From DAOTUL01 sp034437435 (GTDB lineage: Bacteria; Chloroflexota; Anaerolineae; Aggregatilineales; Phototrophicaceae), in NCBI GenBank assembly GCA_964417785.1, contig CAYQJO010000066.1, forward strand, positions 1-18,957: a DNA stretch of 18,957 nt, given 5' to 3'. The position numbers were made by a program, and so were the translations under genes. Below the pieces are notes generated by a model. It saw only the letters and a list, made by a program, of their open reading frames with translations. It was not told where the DNA came from and ran no database searches. This document shows positions 13,490-18,957 of the stretch, piece by piece; within the stretch, counting starts at the first letter, position 1, and each line of letters begins with the position of its first letter.

Positions 13490-15694
13490 TCAAAATCTGT
13501 CATCGAGAACGGCTTTCACTGCGCTGGTCACATCTTCTGTCACCCATTGTGACCATACAGACTCGTTGTCTTGCAACCAACGGATGGCCGCTTCATCAGG
13601 GGATAAGCCTTCGTCCTCGATATCCAATAACACGGCACTCACGTCATTGATGTCCATTTCAAATTGTGACAGGAAGTTCGCCACATCTGGGGCGCGTTCC
13701 GGTAATTCAGCCCGCACCAAGATACGAACGTCACTGGTGGGGTAGGCACAACCACGATCAGTTTCCCAACAGGTCTCGGAATAGGTGGGTTCCTCAAGTT
13801 GAATCAGGTCGTAACGGGCAATCGGCCATGTCGGTGACCACAAATACACCAGAACAGGATCACCCGCAGCATAAGCCGAATCCAATGCGCCGAACAAATC
13901 CCCAGTTGAGGCGCTGGTGACCAAAGCGTAGTCGTCATCTAAGCGATACGCCTTGAGCTTCAGGCAGTTAATTTTGTAGGCTGTCCAACCAGGAACCCCT
14001 CCGAAGAACTGCCCAACGGATCCGCTCTCATCGCTGAACAACCGGGTAAGATTGTCGAGATCGTCAATCGAGCGCAAGTCAGGCGCATAAGGCTCGATGC
14101 CGCGCTGTGAGTCGCCTTCCACGACATAGCGGGGTACAAACCAACCCTGCACCGAATCGCTGAAATTTACACCGAGGTCAAGGATTTGTTGGTTGGTGAT
14201 GGCCTCTTCGACGGTGGCATCCATGTTGTAACGTTCCATAATGATGTCCAGTTCACCGCGTGCCAACCGTTGGAAGGACGGGACTGTAGAACCAGGAACA
14301 GCATAGGTTGGATAGCCATAACCACTTTCTATGATGAACCGTGCGACTGCGTTATGGAATAGGGCGCTGCTCCAATTGAGGTCTGCGAAAACAATCGCCT
14401 CGCGATCAGCCTCGAAGTTCAGATCAAGATAGGTTGTGGTGAGTTGATCCGAATCGGTCGCCAGTTGCGGTGGTGTACCCACCACCCTCTGGAAACTACT
14501 CTCAAACACACGCCCCTGTACCTGTTGAAAGTAGATGCTGGCGTCTAGTTGATTGCCCTGGGGGTTGAAACGCAGATCACCCACCAGTGTGGTGACAGAG
14601 TTGTTGCGAGCATAGTCCGCTGCGGCTTGTGGTTCATCGCTGTTAGCAGCCGCATACGCTCCCACAATGAACTCCACAGCGGCGTAACCTGCTACCGAGA
14701 ACGGTTCGGGGAAGCGTCCTTCGTTGGAAGCATAACGCTGCATATGTCCTGTGTCCATCACTGTAGCTGGTGGAGGCAAGACCGATGCTTTATATAACCC
14801 TTCTGCCTGGCAACCGAGTTCATCGATTACCTCGTAAGGTAGCGTCTCATCGCTGGCGAAGATTGCTCCCTGGAAATTGATATCATACAGCGCGGACAAT
14901 ATCTGTTGAGTCTCGAATGAATCAGCCGCAACAAACAGTGCCGCCGGGTTTTGCTCAAAGATGGTGGCGGCTATTTGTCCAAAGTCAGTGTCCGAGGCAT
15001 CTACCGTGATAGTGTCCAGCACGGTTTGACCAAAGTCTTCCGCAGCATTCTCGAAAGTGGTGGCAAGCGCCTGCTGGCCGGGGGATGTTCCCGTAACAAC
15101 CATAGCACTGCTGTAATTTTGCTCTTTGATAACCGCCGCAATTTCCCCGGCTTGTGCCGTACTGTCAGCCGAAAGCCGGAAGAATAGAGGTGAATTCACT
15201 GTAGCCGCCATTGGATTGGTGGATGCGGAAACCACAACCAATGGTTGGCGCGGCATCGCTTCGCCAAGCAACACTTGTTGTACCGCACTCAGAGCCGGGT
15301 CGCTGCTTTCGGTCATCACCACACCCAGCAGCGTATCATCACTCTCATCCGCAATCTGTTGCGCTGCGGCCAGAGTTTGATCGGAGGCCCCCTGGTCGTT
15401 GATAGTGCGGATCACGATGCGCTGTCCTCGCAGGCCACCGTTTTCATTGAGGATCGATGCGGCAAGCCGCGCCCCAGCAGCCTGAGATTGCCCCTGTACC
15501 GAGTAAACACCGGACAAGGGTCCTACCACATAGATCACCGCTTCCCCCTCCAAGACGAGGGCGGTAGGCACGCTCACAGCGGATTCTGTTGTGGGAGATG
15601 CCCCCTCAGAATTCGTGTTTTCTGAGGAACGGGTACCACAGGCTGCCAACAGCAGCAGCAGGATCGTGTAGAATAGTGTCTTGAACATCATCAT
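13490..15694 (-). CDS. lipoprotein fusing a LivJ-type and an OpuAC-type substrate-binding domain
   Basis: The 734-residue protein starts with a lipoprotein signal (ILLLLLAAC, lipidated C19) and a Ser/Thr-rich linker. Residues about 52-395 are a Peripla_BP_6 domain, the type that binds branched-chain amino acids or amides: VVGPLSGVYSVQGQSQAAGARLA, ILNENGGLRGQRI, then VVVSASTNP. Residues about 432-720 are an OpuAC/ProX-type domain for betaine-like ligands: SGYGYPTYAVPGSTVPSFQRL, RGELDIIMERYN, VYLWSPTWPIARYDL and a paired-cysteine CWETDRGC loop (642-649). Each domain is normally a separate protein feeding its own ABC transporter, and none is encoded here. The protein should sit outside on the membrane. 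The start follows the upstream stop by six bases; three ATG codons in a row stand there, the second best spaced from AGGGA. Confidence 0.85.
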   Translation of the reverse strand: MMMFKTLFYTILLLLLAACGTRSSENTNSEGASPTTESAVSVPTALVLEGEAVIYVVGPLSGVYSVQGQSQAAGARLAASILNENGGLRGQRIVIRTINDQGASDQTLAAAQQIADESDDTLLGVVMTESSDPALSAVQQVLLGEAMPRQPLVVVSASTNPMAATVNSPLFFRLSADSTAQAGEIAAVIKEQNYSSAMVVTGTSPGQQALATTFENAAEDFGQTVLDTITVDASDTDFGQIAATIFEQNPAALFVAADSFETQQILSALYDINFQGAIFASDETLPYEVIDELGCQAEGLYKASVLPPPATVMDTGHMQRYASNEGRFPEPFSVAGYAAVEFIVGAYAAANSDEPQAAADYARNNSVTTLVGDLRFNPQGNQLDASIYFQQVQGRVFESSFQRVVGTPPQLATDSDQLTTTYLDLNFEADREAIVFADLNWSSALFHNAVARFIIESGYGYPTYAVPGSTVPSFQRLARGELDIIMERYNMDATVEEAITNQQILDLGVNFSDSVQGWFVPRYVVEGDSQRGIEPYAPDLRSIDDLDNLTRLFSDESGSVGQFFGGVPGWTAYKINCLKLKAYRLDDDYALVTSASTGDLFGALDSAYAAGDPVLVYLWSPTWPIARYDLIQLEEPTYSETCWETDRGCAYPTSDVRILVRAELPERAPDVANFLSQFEMDINDVSAVLLDIEDEGLSPDEAAIRWLQDNESVWSQWVTEDVTSAVKAVLDDRF

Positions 15695-15700
15695 ACGTCC

Positions 15701-18241
15701 CTAGAAATATTCGGCAAGAAGCTCGTAAAGCTGGCTGATGGTTTCGGGATCAGATGGATAAGCCTGTCCTTCGCCAATCTGGGCGATACGTTGTAGCACC
15801 ACCATATCGGCATCCTCACCATAAGCCACAGTGTAGATAATCGTCGTCTCTTCACTGGCATCCAGTTGATTCTCAATGGTGCTGATGTCGCCTTCGCTCT
15901 GCCCATCCGTCATAGCAACGATGACGCGGGCACGCCCGGAATCTTCCTGCTCATCGAGGTGGCGCAAAGCATCCGCAACCGCATCATACAACATGGTGCC
16001 ACCACCCGCCTGTAACTCACGCACACTGGCACTCATGCGTTCAGCGTCCAAAACACCCAGGGGTTGCACAATCTGTGACTCGCTGGAGAAGCTAATCAAA
16101 CTAACATGGTCGCGTTCGCTTTCAATCTGGTCGATGAAGGATAATAACGCGCCTTTGACACCCGCCAGCTTGTCTCCTTCCATACTCCCACTCACATCCA
16201 CTACCAGCACGATGTCGGCGGGGCGTTTAGTCAACAACCATGCATCCTGAATCGACTCCACCACACCCGGTGAAGGCACTTGAAGCAGGGTTTGTGGCTC
16301 AGTGGCGTTCACATTCAGGTCTTCACGCAGCAGCGATCCTGCACCGTCCAATGGTACCGAGACATCCGCTGGGCGATAGCCAGCAGCGAGGACCCTTTGC
16401 TGTTGTTCTGATGCTGTCACAAAGTCAGCAAATGCACGGAACACACGCCGTTGTCCATCCGTAACCCAATCACCATCCAACAAGATCAATGGATGATCCA
16501 TCCAGAAAGTACCTTCTTCCGGATAGATGGCAACCAGGCGTGTGATGGGGCTGTTCTGGTTAAAGAAGATCACTTTTTGCTCCTGGGTAACAAAAGCATC
16601 AAGTTGACGACCACCAGCAGCCAGATTACGTGTAATCACACGGTCTTCGGATTCAGCACCGTAACGATTGACCGTGGCTTCGATGTCGGTGACAAATGCG
16701 AGGTTTTCCTCCGCTTCCACATCTGCCACAGTAAGACCACTGGTGTCATCCGTTGCTGCATAGAACGCGGCGGTGAGGGTTAGCAGCCCGGTGGCTGTGC
16801 TGGCCGAGGCATGGCTCCAGCGAAAACCAATATCGTCCTGGGCGATACGTGTCAGATCGGCCCAACCAATCTTCTCTTGAGGATAACCGATGGCTTCGGC
16901 ACGGTCTTCCAACATGGCAATCACCATCGGACTCAGCGCATAGCGTTCAATGGTACTGACAAGAGGCAATGCATCGGGATTAGCCTCCTGCCAGTTCCGG
17001 TCAATCTGACTTACCCAGATCGAAGAATCTGGCGACACAGCGCCGTACCAACCATTGTTGATACGCTGCATCATCGCATCCATCTCTACCGGAATCGGAT
17101 GAATAGGTGGTGTACCCGCTTCGCGGTTCAGATTGTACGCGGTGACCAGTTCCAGAAATAAATCTTCTTTATCCTGGGAATAGGCCAAATCAAGCGTGTC
17201 TTCTGGCAACTCAACAGGCCAGGTCGTATCCAAAGCCCCGGCGTTTGGGGATGGCGGCAACCAGGAATCCACCAGATCGCGGTTCTGTGCAATCCAGGCA
17301 TCTGCGATCTGGTCCAACAAATCCGGGGAACGGCCTTCATCTGCAACTCGGCGCATCGCTTGCCCCACATCGGCACCAGAAATAGAAAAGTTCTGCATGA
17401 CATGCACAATGTCAGGATGTGTGGCGACAAAATCAGAACGGGTCACACCTCGGTTAAAAGCCAGTGGTAGATAAGGCTCTGTGCCGGAAATCCAGGTCGC
17501 TATGTCCTCAAGCGTACCTTCTTCGGGGAAGGCTACCGGAGTATACATATAGAATACCGCCGGTTGGTTGTTGGCAATGCGCTGGTTGATGGCTTCCAGC
17601 ATCGCCTCTTCGTTGGGGATGGTGTCCATCTCATAAGAAACACTCAGCCCATAGTCTTCCAGGATTTCGGCATGACGTTGGGAACATGCCCAGGCTTCTG
17701 GACAGCCCAGAATTTCGCCCTTACCGTCGTTATCATAATCCAGGGCTGAGATGACATTGGGGTCAAACAAGTCATTGATGCTATCGACATCGAATTGTTG
17801 TACCAGCGTCTTCGAGGCCATCCAACCTTCATAGGCGTCACGTGCCTGACCACCATAGCCACGTCCTACCCGAACCAGACTGGGGAATTGATCAAAAGAA
17901 AAATCGTTGGTGGGAAACCAGGCACTGATAAAGACATCGGCCACGCCCGTCGCCACCAATTCGAAGAACTCCGGTACCGAATCACCGTTGGCGATCCGCA
18001 CGGTGTAGCCCAGGTCATCTTCAAGGATCGATTTCATCACATAGGTGGGCAAATAAATACCGTCCCACCAGGTATCACTTGAGACCAGCACGATTGTCTG
18101 ACCATCGCGTTGAGTGGGTTGAATCGGTGCCTGGGTGGCTTCCTGGGCCGGGGGTGCGTCAGTGGTGTTATCGGATTCTGCCTCACAAGCAACCAGGGCA
18201 AAAAGCAGAACAAACAGCAGGAGTATATTTCGGATGGACAT
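15701..18241 (-). CDS. lipoprotein fusing OpuAC-type, SBP_bac_11-type and VWA domains
   Basis: The 846-residue protein has a lipoprotein signal (LLLFVLLFALVAC, lipidated C19). Residues about 47-330 are an OpuAC/ProX-type domain with tryptophans at expected ligand positions (W58, W59, W108) and the GCPEAWAC loop (179-186) known from glycine-betaine-binding proteins. Residues about 390-650 are an SBP_bac_11-type domain (SHASASTATGLLTLTAAFY, AIYPEEGTFWMDHP). Residues about 674-846 form a von Willebrand A domain with a complete MIDAS metal site: DVSGS (682-686), T749 and D779. SBP_bac_11 joined to VWA is known in other bacteria; adding an OpuAC domain in front is unusual to my knowledge. VWA domains commonly mediate metal-dependent protein binding, here presumably outside the cell. 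Only three bases separate the ATG from the upstream stop, with GAGGAA overlapping that stop, so translation is coupled. Confidence 0.87.
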   Translation of the reverse strand: MSIRNILLLFVLLFALVACEAESDNTTDAPPAQEATQAPIQPTQRDGQTIVLVSSDTWWDGIYLPTYVMKSILEDDLGYTVRIANGDSVPEFFELVATGVADVFISAWFPTNDFSFDQFPSLVRVGRGYGGQARDAYEGWMASKTLVQQFDVDSINDLFDPNVISALDYDNDGKGEILGCPEAWACSQRHAEILEDYGLSVSYEMDTIPNEEAMLEAINQRIANNQPAVFYMYTPVAFPEEGTLEDIATWISGTEPYLPLAFNRGVTRSDFVATHPDIVHVMQNFSISGADVGQAMRRVADEGRSPDLLDQIADAWIAQNRDLVDSWLPPSPNAGALDTTWPVELPEDTLDLAYSQDKEDLFLELVTAYNLNREAGTPPIHPIPVEMDAMMQRINNGWYGAVSPDSSIWVSQIDRNWQEANPDALPLVSTIERYALSPMVIAMLEDRAEAIGYPQEKIGWADLTRIAQDDIGFRWSHASASTATGLLTLTAAFYAATDDTSGLTVADVEAEENLAFVTDIEATVNRYGAESEDRVITRNLAAGGRQLDAFVTQEQKVIFFNQNSPITRLVAIYPEEGTFWMDHPLILLDGDWVTDGQRRVFRAFADFVTASEQQQRVLAAGYRPADVSVPLDGAGSLLREDLNVNATEPQTLLQVPSPGVVESIQDAWLLTKRPADIVLVVDVSGSMEGDKLAGVKGALLSFIDQIESERDHVSLISFSSESQIVQPLGVLDAERMSASVRELQAGGGTMLYDAVADALRHLDEQEDSGRARVIVAMTDGQSEGDISTIENQLDASEETTIIYTVAYGEDADMVVLQRIAQIGEGQAYPSDPETISQLYELLAEYF

Positions 18242-18244
18242 CGG

Positions 18245-18957
18245 TTATTCCTCGTAACGTGTCATATACCATTCGGTCAGATTTTCGAGACCACGGATGG
18301 AAGCAGGGCGCATCCGCGATGCACTGGGAATCTCCGTCAAAACGCCGATTGTCTGCCATTCGGCAATCAAACCGCCATCAATCGGGCATTCTGGACAGGC
18401 GGGACGTAAACCGTATTCCAGGGCGATAGCTTGTTGTTCCGCACTCAGAATATAGTCCTTGAATTCCAGTGCCGCCTGCTTCTCTTCGGCAGAGGTTTCA
18501 TTGCCCATGTAAATCGCATAAGGGAAGTCGAACCAGGAAATAGGATCAGGATATACGATCTGGATTGCTTCACCCCAACGAGACTCGACCCCCGCCATTT
18601 GTGTCAGCAAAAAGGACTCAACCAACTGGCCGGCATCCCCGTTGCTGCGACCATATAGCAACATGTTTTCGGCACCAACGGGGCTGAAGTCGACCACCGT
18701 GTCGAAAAGATCGGCCAGCCAATTGAGAAATTCGGGGTCTTGAAGTTCATCGCTGGTCAAACCCGGATTGTCGAAGTACTCCCCTGCGGCACCGACCATA
18801 GCGGTCAAGCCGGCTGGATCACGCACCGGGTGTGCCACCACCAACTTGAAATTACCCCAATCAGGATCACCATTCAACGCTGCCCAACTGTCCTGCACAG
18901 CAGCCTCGTGCATTTCATCCCACGACAGTTCCTCTGTACTGAAATAATCGGCCAGTA
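18245..18957 (-). CDS. partial SBP_bac_11-type extracellular substrate-binding protein
   Basis: Only the C-terminal 236 or so residues are in the window. The frame stays open through the right edge (in-frame LADYFSTEELSWDEM before an internal ATG at 18911-18913), so the true start lies outside. The visible part matches the second domain of the downstream 846-residue protein: NFKLVVAHPVRDPAGLTAMV, then IVYPDPISWFDFPYAIYM, then LSAEQQAIALEYGLRPACP, where the sister protein has SEQQQRVLAAGYRPAD. It ends soon after that domain, without a C-terminal VWA domain. It is presumably exported; a signal peptide cannot be seen. Its stop is three bases from the next start, so it is the upstream member of the same operon. 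What else the missing N-terminus holds is unknown. Confidence 0.78.
   Translation of the reverse strand, partial: LADYFSTEELSWDEMHEAAVQDSWAALNGDPDWGNFKLVVAHPVRDPAGLTAMVGAAGEYFDNPGLTSDELQDPEFLNWLADLFDTVVDFSPVGAENMLLYGRSNGDAGQLVESFLLTQMAGVESRWGEAIQIVYPDPISWFDFPYAIYMGNETSAEEKQAALEFKDYILSAEQQAIALEYGLRPACPECPIDGGLIAEWQTIGVLTEIPSASRMRPASIRGLENLTEWYMTRYEE

Overview
The window carries fourteen protein genes, all on the minus strand, with the last one cut by the right edge. I see no rRNA, tRNA, insertion sequence, prophage or CRISPR array. The gene content suggests a Chloroflexota bacterium, probably Anaerolineae-like. The signs are a COG2229/MglA-like small GTPase, a FbaB-type class I aldolase, secreted SH3b/FecR-like proteins with Pro/Thr linkers, NarL/LuxR regulators and a family of lipidated solute-binding proteins. 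This placement is inference; no marker gene is present. Lines I counted by eye are about 55-70% G+C on the left and about 47-55% on the right (13.5-19 kb).

Left part (1-6.3 kb): ornithine aminotransferase (rocD) with an inverted-repeat operator candidate over its promoter; a small GTPase whose switch II (G3) motif is replaced; class I fructose-bisphosphate aldolase with its own terminator and extended -10 promoter; a membrane-anchored protein with nonapeptide repeats, whose start codon overlaps the stop of a family 4 glycosyltransferase; and a 254-residue protein of unknown function. Middle (6.3-11.1 kb): a 460-base gene-free stretch with GC-rich hairpins that ends in a strong hairpin terminator, then a large secreted SH3b/FecR-like protein and the chaperone HtpG.

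Regulatory part (11.1-13.4 kb): a NarL/LuxR-type regulator with an incomplete receiver domain and a perfect inverted repeat around its ribosome binding site, an orphan HicB-like small protein, and a divergent protein kinase with an altered catalytic loop and DFG motif.

Right part (13.5-18.96 kb), the most unusual section: three tightly packed genes (gaps of 3 and 6 bases) encoding exported ligand-binding proteins, at least two of them lipoproteins. One fuses a branched-chain-amino-acid-type binding domain to a glycine-betaine-type (OpuAC/ProX) domain. The next fuses an OpuAC domain, an SBP_bac_11-type domain and a von Willebrand A domain with an intact metal site. The third, partial, is another SBP_bac_11-type protein. 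The window has no permease or transport ATPase, and the divergent kinase gene follows directly on the same strand. A multi-ligand surface sensing or scaffold system is therefore as plausible as an uptake system; the sequence beyond the right edge would help decide.
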